62,982 bases of DNA, taken from assembly GCA_007132905.1 (NCBI GenBank), contig SLNR01000033.1, positions 1-62,982 on the forward strand. Reading direction: 5' to 3'. Made by a program: the position numbers and the translations under genes. This document shows, piece by piece, positions 8,163 through 17,156 of the stretch (within the stretch, counting starts at the first letter, position 1; every line of letters begins with the position of its first letter). The notes beneath the pieces are model-generated. The model ran no database searches and had not been told where the DNA came from. It was given only the letters and a program-made list of their open reading frames with translations. This stretch comes from Candidatus Sumerlaeota bacterium (GTDB taxonomy: Bacteria > Bacillota > SLNR01).

Positions 8163-9716
8163 ATGTCAGAGGAACTAGAAAAGAAGTTAGAAGAATTGCA
8201 GATTGAACGAGATAGGATCCGCGCCGGAGGCGGAGAGAAGAGAATACAAAAACAGCATGATTCAGGGAAGATGACGGCCCGGGAAAGGGTAGATGCTTTT
8301 CTAGACGAAGGAAGCTTCGTGGAAATGGACATGTTTGTAAAGCATAGGGCAGTGGATTTTGGAATGGACAAAGTGGATGCTCCCGGTGAGGGAGTTGTGG
8401 TAGGCCATGGAACAGTCAACGGGCGGCAGATTTGTGTTTCTGCTCAGGATTTCACAGTTATTGGGGGATCCTTAGGAGAGATGCATGCCGCTAAAATATG
8501 CAAAGCCATGGATTTAGCCAGTAAAATTGGTGTTCCTTTTATTTGCTTGAACGATTCGGGAGGAGCACGAATCCAAGAGGGCGTGGATGCCTTAAAAGGA
8601 TATGGAGAGATTTTCTACCGAAACACAGTTTGTTCCGGTGTCATTCCGCAGATTTCTGTTATCATGGGGCCTTGCGCTGGAGGAGCGGTTTACTCGCCGG
8701 CTCTTACAGATTTTGTATTTATGTCTAAAGGTGCGAATATGTTTATTACAGGTCCTGAAGTAATTAAGACCGTAACCGGAGAGAATGTAACTTTTGAAGA
8801 GTTAGGTGGAGCCATGACTCACAATCAAACGAGTGGTGTGGCCCATTTTGTGGCTGAAGATGAGCAGCAATGCTTAGAAGATGTAAAGAAATTGTTATCT
8901 TTTTTGCCGGATAATAATTTGGATGAAGTTCCTTTGGTAGAAACCAAAGACGATCCCAATAGGATGGATGAATTTTTACAGGACCTCATTCCATTGAATC
9001 CGAATAAACCTTATGATGTCAGGGATGTTCTTAAAAGTGTTTTTGATGATGGGGATTTTCTTGAAGTGCAGGAGTTGTATGCTCAAAACATTGTCGTTGG
9101 GTTCGGCAGGTTAAATGGACGCACTGTGGGGGCTGTTGCCAATCAGCCCAAAATTATGGCGGGATGTCTTGATATCAACGCTTCTGACAAAGCAGCTAGA
9201 TTTGTCAGATTTTGCGATGCGTTTAATATCCCGCTGTTAACTTTTTCAGATGTGCCCGGTTATCTTCCGGGAGTAAGTCAAGAACACGGCGGTGTTATCC
9301 GCCATGGAGCAAAGCTCTTATATGCTTATTCTGAAGCAACGGTGCCCAAGATTACGGTGATATTAAGAAAAGCCTATGGAGGTGCTTACATTGCCATGTG
9401 CAGCCGCCATCTGGCCGCGGACATGGTCTTTGCTCTTCCTACGGCGGAGATTGCCGTCATGGGACCATCCGGTGCTGCCAATATTATTTACAGGAAAGAA
9501 ATCAAAGCTGCAGAAAATCCCGACGATCTGAGGGAGCAGAAAATCGAAGAGTTTAGAGAGCGTTCGGCCAATCCTTATGTAGCAGCATCTAGAGGGTATG
9601 TAGATGATATAATACAGCCTAAGGAGATGAGGCCGAAACTGATAAGTTCTTTAGAAACACTATTGAATAAAAGAGAGTCTAGACCTAGCAAAAAACATGG
9701 AAATCTACCTGTTTAA
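8163..9716 (+). CDS. mmdA: Methylmalonyl-CoA decarboxylase alpha (carboxyltransferase) subunit
   Basis: This 517-residue acyl-CoA carboxyltransferase moves the carboxyl group from methylmalonyl-CoA to biotin, releasing propionyl-CoA. Two crotonase-like halves are seen: an N-terminal half with NDSGGARIQEG and MGPCAGGAVYSP, and a C-terminal half with DVPGYLPG, GAKLLYAYSEA and KAYGGAYIAM. The same fold occurs in the beta subunit of propionyl-CoA carboxylase. The following genes (small membrane subunit, biotin carrier, Na+ pump) and the absence of biotin carboxylase point to a decarboxylase. The ATG at 8163 follows an AAGGAGGG site. Confidence 0.93.
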   Translation: MSEELEKKLEELQIERDRIRAGGGEKRIQKQHDSGKMTARERVDAFLDEGSFVEMDMFVKHRAVDFGMDKVDAPGEGVVVGHGTVNGRQICVSAQDFTVIGGSLGEMHAAKICKAMDLASKIGVPFICLNDSGGARIQEGVDALKGYGEIFYRNTVCSGVIPQISVIMGPCAGGAVYSPALTDFVFMSKGANMFITGPEVIKTVTGENVTFEELGGAMTHNQTSGVAHFVAEDEQQCLEDVKKLLSFLPDNNLDEVPLVETKDDPNRMDEFLQDLIPLNPNKPYDVRDVLKSVFDDGDFLEVQELYAQNIVVGFGRLNGRTVGAVANQPKIMAGCLDINASDKAARFVRFCDAFNIPLLTFSDVPGYLPGVSQEHGGVIRHGAKLLYAYSEATVPKITVILRKAYGGAYIAMCSRHLAADMVFALPTAEIAVMGPSGAANIIYRKEIKAAENPDDLREQKIEEFRERSANPYVAASRGYVDDIIQPKEMRPKLISSLETLLNKRESRPSKKHGNLPV

Positions 9717-9750
9717 GGATGGATAGTGACTAAAGAGAGGTGTGTATTGC

Positions 9751-10119
9751 ATGGATGGACGTTTGTGGCTTGGTATAGAAACGGCGGTTGTAGGAATGGG
9801 GATCGTCTTTTTGGCCCTTTATTCTTTGACCTTGATTTTACAGGTTTTTCGAAAGATTTTCTATCAAGAAGAGATAGAGGAAAGTTTAAGCGAAGAACCG
9901 GCAGCAACTCCTGCTGCTTCCTCGGATTTAGGCAGCCAGGAGGAGATCACAGCGGCTATTACGGCAGCGGTCGCATCCTTTATGGATAAAACAAGCCAGC
10001 AAATCTCTATAGTCGGGATAAGGGCCAAGAGTGAACAAAAATCAGGCTGGACCGGCAGCGGTTGGAAAATGGCCGGCAGAACGGAAATGATGGAAAAAAG
10101 GCAAGAACATTATGAATAA
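9751..10119 (+). CDS. mmdD: Methylmalonyl-CoA decarboxylase delta subunit (OadG-like)
   Basis: This is a small membrane subunit that holds the soluble transferase and biotin carrier on the Na+-pumping beta subunit. The 122-residue protein has one N-terminal membrane helix (about residues 8-30), then an acidic, Ala-rich linker and a Trp-containing C-terminus (GWTGSGWKMAGR) typical of OadG/MmdD tails. The ATG at 9751 lies about 10 nt after AGAGAGG; the in-frame GTG at 9742 is too close to that site. The family is poorly conserved, so position in the operon carries much of the weight. Confidence 0.85.
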   Translation: MDGRLWLGIETAVVGMGIVFLALYSLTLILQVFRKIFYQEEIEESLSEEPAATPAASSDLGSQEEITAAITAAVASFMDKTSQQISIVGIRAKSEQKSGWTGSGWKMAGRTEMMEKRQEHYE

Positions 10120-10161
10120 AAGCATAGTATTGAAAGAGCTGGCGAAAGGAGTTATTGAAAG

Positions 10162-10617
10162 ATGAGGAAATTTAATGTGACGGTGAATGGGACAACATAT
10201 GAGGTAGTGGTCGAAGAAGTAAAAGAAAAACCGGGGAAAGAACATACAGAATCTTCCAAGCCTGCCCCTCCGACGGCAGAGGATCAAAAAGCATCTTCGA
10301 AAGTCAAGGAAGCACCGCCTAAAGAAGAACCTAAAAAGGCGGAACCGGCAAAAGAGAAAGAGAAAAAACCAGAGGAACCTAAGCCGGTAGCCAATGGTGA
10401 GGGAGCGGGGACTGTAATGGCGCCTATGCCGGGTACTGTTTTAAGCATAAAGGTGAAAGAAGGAGATGAAGTCGAGCAGGGACAGGTTTTGTTGGTTTTG
10501 GAAGCGATGAAAATGGAAAACGAAATCACATCTCCCCGAGGCGGAACAGTAAAATCGATTAATGCTGCTGAAAATGATTCAGTAGGATCTGGCGATGTGC
10601 TGGTGGTCATTGAATAG
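10162..10617 (+). CDS. mmdC: Methylmalonyl-CoA decarboxylase gamma subunit (biotin carrier)
   Basis: The biotin carrier shuttles CO2 from the transferase to the membrane pump. The C-terminal biotinyl domain (about residues 80-151) carries the EAMKMEN motif, with Lys117 as the biotinylation site. Between it and a short N-terminal strand region lies a flexible linker rich in Lys, Glu, Pro and Ala, which lets the biotin arm swing. The length is 151 residues. A GAAAGGAG site lies 10 nt upstream of the ATG. Confidence 0.95.
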   Translation: MRKFNVTVNGTTYEVVVEEVKEKPGKEHTESSKPAPPTAEDQKASSKVKEAPPKEEPKKAEPAKEKEKKPEEPKPVANGEGAGTVMAPMPGTVLSIKVKEGDEVEQGQVLLVLEAMKMENEITSPRGGTVKSINAAENDSVGSGDVLVVIE

Positions 10618-10678
10618 GCAATCCACAATTCTTCATGAAAACACAAGGAGCGATGAATGTAAAAAGGAGGAGTAGTGG

Positions 10679-11809
10679 ATGATTCAAGGTTTTATATCGT
10701 TTTTCCAAACTTCCGGATTTGCTAATATGACTGTCGGTCAATTCGTCATGATCGTTGTGGCGTTTGTGCTTATCTATTTGGCCATAGTAAAAAAATACGA
10801 GCCTCTTTTATTAGTTCCGATCGGATTCGGTGTTATGCTTGCTAACCTGCCGATGGCGGGGCTGATGGAACCTCCGCAAGGAGGGGATATTGGAGGTTTA
10901 TTGTATTATCTCTATCAGGGAATTGCGCTGGGGATATATCCTCCCCTGATTTTTGTCGGCATAGGGGCGATGACAGATTTTGGACCTCTCATTGCCAATC
11001 CTAGGACAGTTCTTCTAGGAGCGGCAGCACAATTTGGGATTTTTGCTACTTTTGCCGGAGCTTTATTTCTTGGTTTTCTCCCGAATGAAGCGGCGGCGAT
11101 CGGCATTATTGGCGGAGCGGATGGGCCGACAGCTATTTTTGGTGCTTCAAGATTAGCTCCGGAGCTAATCGGTCCCATTGCCATTGCTGCTTATTCATAC
11201 ATGGCATTGGTCCCTATTATACAGCCTCCCATCATGCTGGCTTTAACTACCAAGAAAGAGCGGATGGTGGTCATGGAACAGCTGCGGCCTGTCTCAAAGA
11301 CAGAAAGAATTTTGTTCCCCATTATCGTCGCTTTGCTGGGAGGGCTTCTTGTGCCAGCCTCTTCTGCACTGTTAGGATCACTGATGGTGGGTAATCTGTT
11401 TAGGGAGAGCGGTGTTGTGGAACGGCTTTCCAAAACAGCCCAGAACGAACTAATCAACATCATCACCATCTTTTTAGGTCTGACTGTAGGGGCGACAGCC
11501 AGCGCTGAGATTTTTTTGACTTGGCAGACAATTGGCATAGTTGTTTTGGGTCTAGTCGCGTTTGCAGGAGGCACCATGATGGGCGTCATTCTTGGGAAAA
11601 TTATGTATCGCGCAACCGGTGGGAAGGTCAATCCATTGATCGGATCGGCCGGAGTATCGGCTGTACCCATGGCTGCCAGGGTTTCCCAAACGGTTGGCAG
11701 CAAAGAGAATCCCGGCAACTATTTGTTGATGCACGCTATGGGTCCGAATGTAGCGGGTGTTATAGGTTCAGCGATAGCGGCCGGTGTTATGTTGGCTCTC
11801 TTTAGCTAG
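10679..11809 (+). CDS. mmdB: Na+-transporting methylmalonyl-CoA decarboxylase beta subunit
   Basis: This polytopic membrane protein decarboxylates carboxybiotin and exports Na+, turning decarboxylation into a sodium gradient. It has 376 residues and about nine to eleven hydrophobic segments. The OadB-family signature GGADGPTAI is present, with Asp148 as the expected essential acidic residue of the ion path. [10 protein letters not shown] just before it, and the C-terminal [14 protein letters not shown], are also family hallmarks. The ATG at 10679 lies 8 nt after AAAAAGGAGG. It ends the operon, so mutase, epimerase and pump are probably co-transcribed. Confidence 0.95.
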   Translation: MIQGFISFFQTSGFANMTVGQFVMIVVAFVLIYLAIVKKYEPLLLVPIGFGVMLANLPMAGLMEPPQGGDIGGLLYYLYQGIALGIYPPLIFVGIGAMTDFGPLIANPRTVLLGAAAQFGIFATFAGALFLGFLPNEAAAIGIIGGADGPTAIFGASRLAPELIGPIAIAAYSYMALVPIIQPPIMLALTTKKERMVVMEQLRPVSKTERILFPIIVALLGGLLVPASSALLGSLMVGNLFRESGVVERLSKTAQNELINIITIFLGLTVGATASAEIFLTWQTIGIVVLGLVAFAGGTMMGVILGKIMYRATGGKVNPLIGSAGVSAVPMAARVSQTVGSKENPGNYLLMHAMGPNVAGVIGSAIAAGVMLALFS

Positions 11810-11819
11810 GAATGAAGAG

Positions 11820-11847
11820 CCTCTCGCCAAGCGCGGGGGGTTTTGCT
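11820..11847 (+). terminator. Putative terminator after mmdB
   Basis: CCTCTCGC at 11820-11827 can pair with GCGCGGGG at 11831-11838 with one mismatch, and TTTTGCTT follows. It lies 10 nt after the mmdB stop. No other clear feature is seen up to the next gene at 12000. Confidence 0.45.
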
Positions 11848-11999
11848 TATCCTCAGATCTTTTACGAATGATTCAGATAGGGTAAGATCCTTATCATCTT
11901 GAAAGCTGGCAAATAGAATAGATCGAAGGTTCTTGTAATCTTTGCAGCTATGCGTAAGCGAAGTTCTGATGATACTAAAACGGACACGGGGTGTTGTTG

Positions 12000-13100
12000 A
12001 TGAAAAGAATGCGCCTGCGGGAGTTAGGTGTGAGGATTGGGGAGTTAGAAACCGGAAGGTGGAATGCTATCACTGATGTCACCGGAGTTAAAGTGGGGCA
12101 TAAGACTTTAGTAAAAGGAGAAGGGAAACTAGTTCCGGGAAAGGGCCCTGTCCGAACCGGGGTGACAGCTGTTTTTCCCCATCCCGATAATATCTTTGAA
12201 AACAAAGTTCCGGCAGCCGTTCATATTGTGAATGGATTCGGAAAATCCATGGGACTGCCTCAGATCGAAGAACTCGGCACGATTGAAACGCCTATTTTGT
12301 TAACCAATACTTTAAACATAGGCATTGCTGCCGATGCTCTTATCGAATATATGCTGTTAGGTAACCCTGACATAGGCATCAAGACAGGTACAGTCAATCC
12401 TATTATAGGAGAATGTAATGACGGTTATCTTAATGACATTCGAGGTCGGCATGTGCGAACAGAAGATGTTTTTCAGGCCTTAGAAACGGCAGATAGCGGA
12501 GAAGTTGAGGAAGGCGCTGTTGGTGCGGGAACAGGTATGTCTGCCTTTGAATACAAAGGCGGCATCGGAACTTCATCTAGGGAGTTTGCTGTTTCGAAAG
12601 AGAAATTTACAGTAGGTGCTTTAGTGCTTTCTAATTTCGGGACCCAAAAAGAACTAAGAATTGATGGTATTCCGGTTGGGAATGAGCTATCCTGCAGGCA
12701 AGAACAGCGGCAAGGTGATGGATCAATCATGGTAGTTATAGCCACGGACGCACCTTTAAATGATCGACAATTACTGAGAATAGCAAAACGGGCAGGAATC
12801 GGTATTGCTCGAACGGGCTCCATTGCCTCTCATGGTAGCGGGGATTTCATTATTGCTTTCTCTACAGTCAACCAGGAAAAAACATCATCGAATGAACCCA
12901 TTCGAGAAACAAAAACCTTGAAAGAAGATGGTGCTGTTCTGGAAATATTTTTTCAGGCAGCTGTTGATGCAACCGAAGAAGCGATTATCAATTCTGTTAT
13001 GAAAGCGGAGTCTGTGGAAGGAAGAGATGGAAATGTGCGAGAGGGAATTCCGCTTGAAGAAGTGAAAGAGATTCTTAAAAAGCATGGAAGAGATGGGTAA
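12000..13100 (+). CDS. P1 family peptidase (DmpA-like aminopeptidase/amidase)
   Basis: This is an N-terminal nucleophile hydrolase of the DmpA/BapA family, which cleaves N-terminal residues, including some D- or beta-amino acids, from short peptides. The precursor is expected to cut itself between Gly and Ser in GDGSIMVVIATDAPL, leaving Ser242 as the nucleophile. Other family blocks are TDVTGVKVGHKT near the N-terminus, GAGTGMSAF and KGGIGTSSR. The length is 366 residues from the ATG at 12000; a GTG at 11991 is a possible but poorly spaced alternative. It heads a three-gene set with an asparaginase-like protein and an M55 peptidase. Confidence 0.9.
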   Translation: MKRMRLRELGVRIGELETGRWNAITDVTGVKVGHKTLVKGEGKLVPGKGPVRTGVTAVFPHPDNIFENKVPAAVHIVNGFGKSMGLPQIEELGTIETPILLTNTLNIGIAADALIEYMLLGNPDIGIKTGTVNPIIGECNDGYLNDIRGRHVRTEDVFQALETADSGEVEEGAVGAGTGMSAFEYKGGIGTSSREFAVSKEKFTVGALVLSNFGTQKELRIDGIPVGNELSCRQEQRQGDGSIMVVIATDAPLNDRQLLRIAKRAGIGIARTGSIASHGSGDFIIAFSTVNQEKTSSNEPIRETKTLKEDGAVLEIFFQAAVDATEEAIINSVMKAESVEGRDGNVREGIPLEEVKEILKKHGRDG

Positions 13101-13129
13101 AAAAAAGCTTATTCAGGAGGTGGAGAAAA

Positions 13130-14152
13130 TTGTCATCAGATGTTCTTGTACATGTAACCCGCGGTGACATGGTGGAATGCGTTCATAGAGGCAGTATTGC
13201 TGTCGTTGATTCTACAGGAAAGCTCCTTTATGGTCTAGGAGAGCCCGGTATGTATTCTTATCTTAGGTCATCAGCCAAACCAATACAAGCTGTACCGGCG
13301 GTTGAGAGCGGAGCGGCAGACCATTTTGATTTAACGGATAAAGAGTTAGCGTTGTTTTGTGCATCCCATAACGGGGAAGAAAAGCACACGAGTGCGGTTA
13401 TGGGAATTCTGAAAAAACTGGGACTTGATGAAAGCGATCTTGATTGTGGTGCCCATATGCCGATGTATCCGCCGGCATCAAAAGCGCTTATTCAATCAAA
13501 AGAAAAAGCAACCAGCAGACACTGCAATTGTTCGGGTAAACATGCAGGCATGCTGGCTTATGCACTGTACAGGGGATACCAGAAGGAAGGGTATGTAAAG
13601 CAGGAACACCCGGTCCAAAAAACAGCCCTCAAGGAAATAGCCTACTTTGCTGATATGCCGGAAGAGGCTGTCGCAACGGGAGTGGATGGTTGCGGAGTGG
13701 TTGTTTTTGGCATGCCGATCTATAATATGGCACTTTCTTATGCTCGTTTGGCGGACACAGAACAATTCACAAAAGAAAAAACACATGCTGTAAACCGAAT
13801 TACCGGGGCAATGATGAATTATCCGGAAATGGTGGCCGGCACCAAAAGACTGTGCTCGGAACTGATGGCCAAGACAAACAATAAGCTTTTTGCAAAATCA
13901 GGCGCAGAAGGGGTCTATACAGTGGGTATTCCTGCCAGAAAAATGGGTATTGCCGTTAAAATCGATGATGGCGCAAACAGAGGGATAGGTCCTGTTGTTA
14001 TTGAAGTGCTAAAGCAGCTGGAGATTCTTGATGCGGAAGAATTAGAAAACTTGCAGGATTTACATTGGGTCTCACAGAAAAATCATCGTAAAGATGTGGT
14101 AGGGGAAGTTAAGCCAGTATTTAAATTAGACACAATGGGAGGTCTTAAATAA
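13130..14152 (+). CDS. Asparaginase II family protein (PF06089-like)
   Basis: This 340-residue protein belongs to the asparaginase family typified by Rhizobium etli AnsA, unrelated in fold to E. coli asparaginase and thought to release ammonia from L-asparagine or a related amide. Recognisable blocks are TRGDMVECVHRG near the N-terminus, SSAKPIQAVP, FCASHNGE, NCSGKHAGML with a conserved Cys and Lys, DGCGVVVF, and KSGAEGVY near the C-terminus. The start is the TTG at 13130, after AGGAGGTG. The stop overlaps the start of the next gene (TAATG), so translation is probably coupled. The true substrate is uncertain; the neighbours suggest a part in peptide or D-amino-acid use. Confidence 0.88.
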   Translation: MSSDVLVHVTRGDMVECVHRGSIAVVDSTGKLLYGLGEPGMYSYLRSSAKPIQAVPAVESGAADHFDLTDKELALFCASHNGEEKHTSAVMGILKKLGLDESDLDCGAHMPMYPPASKALIQSKEKATSRHCNCSGKHAGMLAYALYRGYQKEGYVKQEHPVQKTALKEIAYFADMPEEAVATGVDGCGVVVFGMPIYNMALSYARLADTEQFTKEKTHAVNRITGAMMNYPEMVAGTKRLCSELMAKTNNKLFAKSGAEGVYTVGIPARKMGIAVKIDDGANRGIGPVVIEVLKQLEILDAEELENLQDLHWVSQKNHRKDVVGEVKPVFKLDTMGGLK

Positions 14153-14970
14153 TGAAAATCTTTATGTCGGTTGATATGGAAGGAATAGCAGGAATCTCGC
14201 ATAAAGAACACACGGCAAGAGACGGGAAAGAGCACGAAAGGGCAAGAGAACTGATGACAGACGAAGCGAGTGCGGCTGTGGAAGGGGCCCTCGATGCCGG
14301 GGCAGAAGAAGTAGTGGTGGGAGACTCACATGGTACAATGAGAAATATTATCCCGGAACGGCTCCACAAAGATGCCGTTTTGATAACGGGCTCCCCTAAA
14401 CATCTGAGCATGATGGAAGGCGTTGATGAAAACTGTGCCGGAGTGTTTTTGGTAGGATATCACGCTAGAATGGGTGTCCATGGAGTTTTAAGTCATACCT
14501 ATGACAGCCGGGTGGTATATAACCTTAAGCTCAACGGAGAATTTGTAGGCGAAGCGGGTATCAATGCCATGGTGGCCGGCCATTTTAATGTGCCTATTCT
14601 TATGGTCACCGGCGATAAAGCAGCAGTGGAGGACAACAAGAAGATTTTGGGTGATTTTGAAGGGGTGGCCGTGAAGGAAGCTTTGACAAGGTATGCTGTA
14701 AAAGGAGTACATCCAGAAAAAGCTTGCGAGATGATCAGAGAGGGAGCAAAACGCGCCATTGACAGGAAAAACGAGTTCAAACCGTTTCTTGTGGAAAAAC
14801 CGATTAGGATTGAAGTTGGCTTTATTCAGTCCGGTATGGCGGATATGGCAGAAATTGTGCCCGGGTCAAAAAGGATCGATGACCGGACCATCTCTTATGC
14901 GGGAGAAGATGGCATTGAGGTATTCAAAGCTTTCAGGGCTTTGATTACTCTGGGAGAGACGGTATTGTAA
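14152..14970 (+). CDS. M55 family D-aminopeptidase (DppA-like)
   Basis: This zinc aminopeptidase resembles Bacillus subtilis DppA, which releases D-Ala from D-Ala-containing peptides. The zinc and catalytic residues fall at almost the same numbers as in DppA: Asp8 and Glu10 (SVDMEG), His60 (GDSHG), His104 (GYHARMG), His115 and Glu134 (GEAGINA). The length is 272 residues. DppA in bacilli is co-transcribed with a dipeptide transporter; here it sits with two other peptide or amide hydrolases. A strong terminator follows at once. Confidence 0.93.
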   Translation: MKIFMSVDMEGIAGISHKEHTARDGKEHERARELMTDEASAAVEGALDAGAEEVVVGDSHGTMRNIIPERLHKDAVLITGSPKHLSMMEGVDENCAGVFLVGYHARMGVHGVLSHTYDSRVVYNLKLNGEFVGEAGINAMVAGHFNVPILMVTGDKAAVEDNKKILGDFEGVAVKEALTRYAVKGVHPEKACEMIREGAKRAIDRKNEFKPFLVEKPIRIEVGFIQSGMADMAEIVPGSKRIDDRTISYAGEDGIEVFKAFRALITLGETVL

Positions 14971-14974
14971 GGCC

Positions 14975-15015
14975 AAAAGGTGTTCTGGTTAAAGCCAGAA
15001 CACCTTTTCTATATG
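14975..15015 (+). terminator. Strong intrinsic terminator after the peptidase operon
   Basis: A perfect 14-bp stem (14975-14988 with 14995-15008) encloses a 6-nt loop and ends in a T-rich strand. It lies 5 nt after the M55 stop and probably works in both directions. Confidence 0.9.
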
Positions 15016-15033
15016 CTTTTTGTAGTGGTATTT

Positions 15034-15063
15034 TTAACAATGTTGTAATATAATGAATATAAT
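15034..15063 (+). promoter_or_regulatory. Promoter for the BON gene
   Basis: TATAAT at 15058-15063 matches the -10 consensus, with TTAACA at 15034-15039 and 18-nt spacing. It lies between the terminator and the gene at 15107. Confidence 0.6.
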
Positions 15064-15106
15064 AACAGAAAGATACTTTAAGGATAATCTTTAAGGAGGC
15101 TTTTTT

Positions 15107-15901
15107 ATGGCGGACGATAATATGATCGCAGCTCAGATTAATGAGGCCGTGAATAAAGATAAACATTTTGATGATGTTCAGATTAAAGTCAGTTCATCCG
15201 ATGGAATTGTAACTCTCAGCGGGAATGTCTTTGATCGAAAGCAAAAGGCGCTGGCAGAGAAATTCGCACGGAATACACAAGGGGTTGTTTCGGTTGAAAA
15301 CCAACTTAAATTAGTGGAACCGAAATTCGAAACGCTAACCGAATTAAGTATGATCAGCAGTAAAAACGCTCCTTTGGTGAATGATATGAAGAGCATATTA
15401 AAGGAGCACCCTTCCATCAACTCACAGGCGATTAAAATCATTTCGGCAAAACGTTTTGGCGTTTTTTATATTAAGGGATATGTAAGTGATGCACTAAAGA
15501 GAGAAGAAGTTGAAAAAACATTAGAGAAGCTTTCAGGAGTTCGGTATGTTATTAACGATTTGGTCATTGATGAAGATTATTTAGAATTACTTGACGCTAG
15601 GATTGATTCCAAGCTTCTTGACATCAAGAAAAACAAAGGGATTCCTAGTCTTACAGAAAAATTTTTCGTAGACAGTGCTAACAAAAGAATTCTTCCTGAA
15701 GTAAGAGAAGCTTTAAACCGGCACCCCCGTCTGGACGCTTCCGAGATAAAAGTAAAAGCTGAACCGTTTCAAATTGGTATTTTCCATTTAACAGGAACGG
15801 TAAAAACCGAAGAACATAAAAAAATGGCCGAAAAAATGGCCCGCAACGTACGAGGCGTGAAATACATCAATAATGAGCTGGAAGTGAAAACTAAAGAGTG
15901 A
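15107..15901 (+). CDS. Protein with three BON domains
   Basis: BON domains are small lipid- or ligand-binding modules. The first is clear (about residues 5-70, with DGIVTLSGNV and GVVSVENQL), and two more divergent copies lie at about 85-145 (FGVFYIKGYV and GVRYVINDL) and 190-262 (IGIFHLTGTV and GVKYINNEL). Most BON proteins in Gram-negative bacteria are periplasmic, but no signal peptide or membrane helix is seen here, so the protein should be cytoplasmic. The next gene starts 15 nt downstream. The specific role is unknown. Confidence 0.85.
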   Translation: MADDNMIAAQINEAVNKDKHFDDVQIKVSSSDGIVTLSGNVFDRKQKALAEKFARNTQGVVSVENQLKLVEPKFETLTELSMISSKNAPLVNDMKSILKEHPSINSQAIKIISAKRFGVFYIKGYVSDALKREEVEKTLEKLSGVRYVINDLVIDEDYLELLDARIDSKLLDIKKNKGIPSLTEKFFVDSANKRILPEVREALNRHPRLDASEIKVKAEPFQIGIFHLTGTVKTEEHKKMAEKMARNVRGVKYINNELEVKTKE

Positions 15902-15915
15902 TAATAGGAGGAAAT

Positions 15916-17091
15916 ATGCCCAGCAAATCAAAAGTAGTGATTTCTCGCTGCTGTGATTATCAAGATGAGTCGCTGAAAGCCACTCTAGATCAATTGCTGC
16001 GGCATCTCGGAGGCATGGAGAGGTTTGTACAACCGGGGGAAAAAGTGTTAATCAAGGTGAATCTTTTAAGCCCTAAATCTCCGGAGAAAGCAGTGACCAC
16101 TCATCCTGCTTTGGTAAAACAATTAATAAAATCGGTGCTATCTTGTGGTGGGAAACCAATAGTGGGAGACAGTTCGGGAGGAATGATGAAAGGAAAGTCC
16201 TCGACTTCGAGGGCTTTAGATATTTCCGGGATTCGGCAAGCGGCAGAAGAAGCAGGCGCAGAAGTGGCAAATTTTGATCAAGAAGAAGTAATTCAGGTTC
16301 CTAATATTGACAATCCCATTGCATCTGAATTTAGAATGTCCAAAGTGGTGCATGACGCGGATACCATTATTTGCATGCCCAAACTTAAAACTCATACAGC
16401 TACCTTGTTTACGGGAGCTATCAAAAACATGTTTGGTACGATTCCCGGTTATCAAAAAGCGGAATATCACCGTATAGCTCCGAAATTAGAGGATTTTTCC
16501 AAAATACTGGTCGACATCTATCAACATGCTAAACCTGATTTAGTTGTGATGGACGGTATTTTGGCCATGGAAGGGCCGGGGCCGGCTCATGGACATCCTT
16601 ATAAAGCAAATCTTTTGCTTGCAAGTGCTGATGGTGTGGCTTTAGATGCCGTTGCTTCAAAGATTATGGGTTTTGATCCATCAGAAATTGCGACTACAAG
16701 AATTGCCCAGGAACATCATTTAGGAGAAGGAAGAATTGACAACATTGACATACGAGGACTTTCAGTAGAAGAGGCGATGTTATCAGACTTTTCACTGCCT
16801 TCTCAGGCAATATTGTCGCGCATTTCGCCTTTTTGGATAAGAAGAGGATTGGGGATGCTAAAAGCCAGACCTCATATCATCAAAGAAAAATGTGTGCGCT
16901 GTGGTTTTTGCCGAGAGAATTGCCCGGTTCAGGTTATTTCCATGGAGGATGGATTCCCTGAGATAGACCAAAAAAGGTGTATAAAGTGCTACTGCTGCCA
17001 AGAGCTGTGCCCAGAGGGAGCTGTAGTTGCTCAGTACGATTCTTTGCTTTTGCGAGCTTATATGCGCTTGATGAGTAAAAAGAGCACATAA
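15916..17091 (+). CDS. DUF362 protein with a C-terminal two-cluster ferredoxin domain
   Basis: The N-terminal part (about residues 1-290) is a DUF362 domain, with KVNLLSP, KTHTATLFTGAIKN and GPGPAHG blocks. The C-terminal part holds two 4Fe-4S motifs, CVRCGFCRENCPV and CIKCYCCQELCP, so it should carry electrons in the cytoplasm. DUF362 ferredoxins are common in anaerobes, but their reaction is not established. The ATG at 15916 follows AGGAG by 5 nt; an upstream in-frame start would overlap the BON gene. Confidence 0.88.
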   Translation: MPSKSKVVISRCCDYQDESLKATLDQLLRHLGGMERFVQPGEKVLIKVNLLSPKSPEKAVTTHPALVKQLIKSVLSCGGKPIVGDSSGGMMKGKSSTSRALDISGIRQAAEEAGAEVANFDQEEVIQVPNIDNPIASEFRMSKVVHDADTIICMPKLKTHTATLFTGAIKNMFGTIPGYQKAEYHRIAPKLEDFSKILVDIYQHAKPDLVVMDGILAMEGPGPAHGHPYKANLLLASADGVALDAVASKIMGFDPSEIATTRIAQEHHLGEGRIDNIDIRGLSVEEAMLSDFSLPSQAILSRISPFWIRRGLGMLKARPHIIKEKCVRCGFCRENCPVQVISMEDGFPEIDQKRCIKCYCCQELCPEGAVVAQYDSLLLRAYMRLMSKKST

Positions 17092-17106
17092 AGATATTCT
17101 ATATGC

Positions 17107-17135
17107 TTTACGATGCAATAAACCTTTGATATAAT
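17107..17135 (+). promoter_or_regulatory. Promoter of the thiamine operon
   Basis: TATAAT at 17130-17135 and TTTACG at 17107-17112 are 17 nt apart and lie about 20 nt upstream of the TPP riboswitch. Confidence 0.65.
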
Positions 17136-17156
17136 TGGAAAAGAAGTGAATACCAA

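Noticed and set aside
10284-10646. A 120-codon minus-strand frame opposite mmdC
   Set aside because: It is the shadow of the Lys/Pro-rich linker and biotinyl domain; the plus strand has an unmistakable product.
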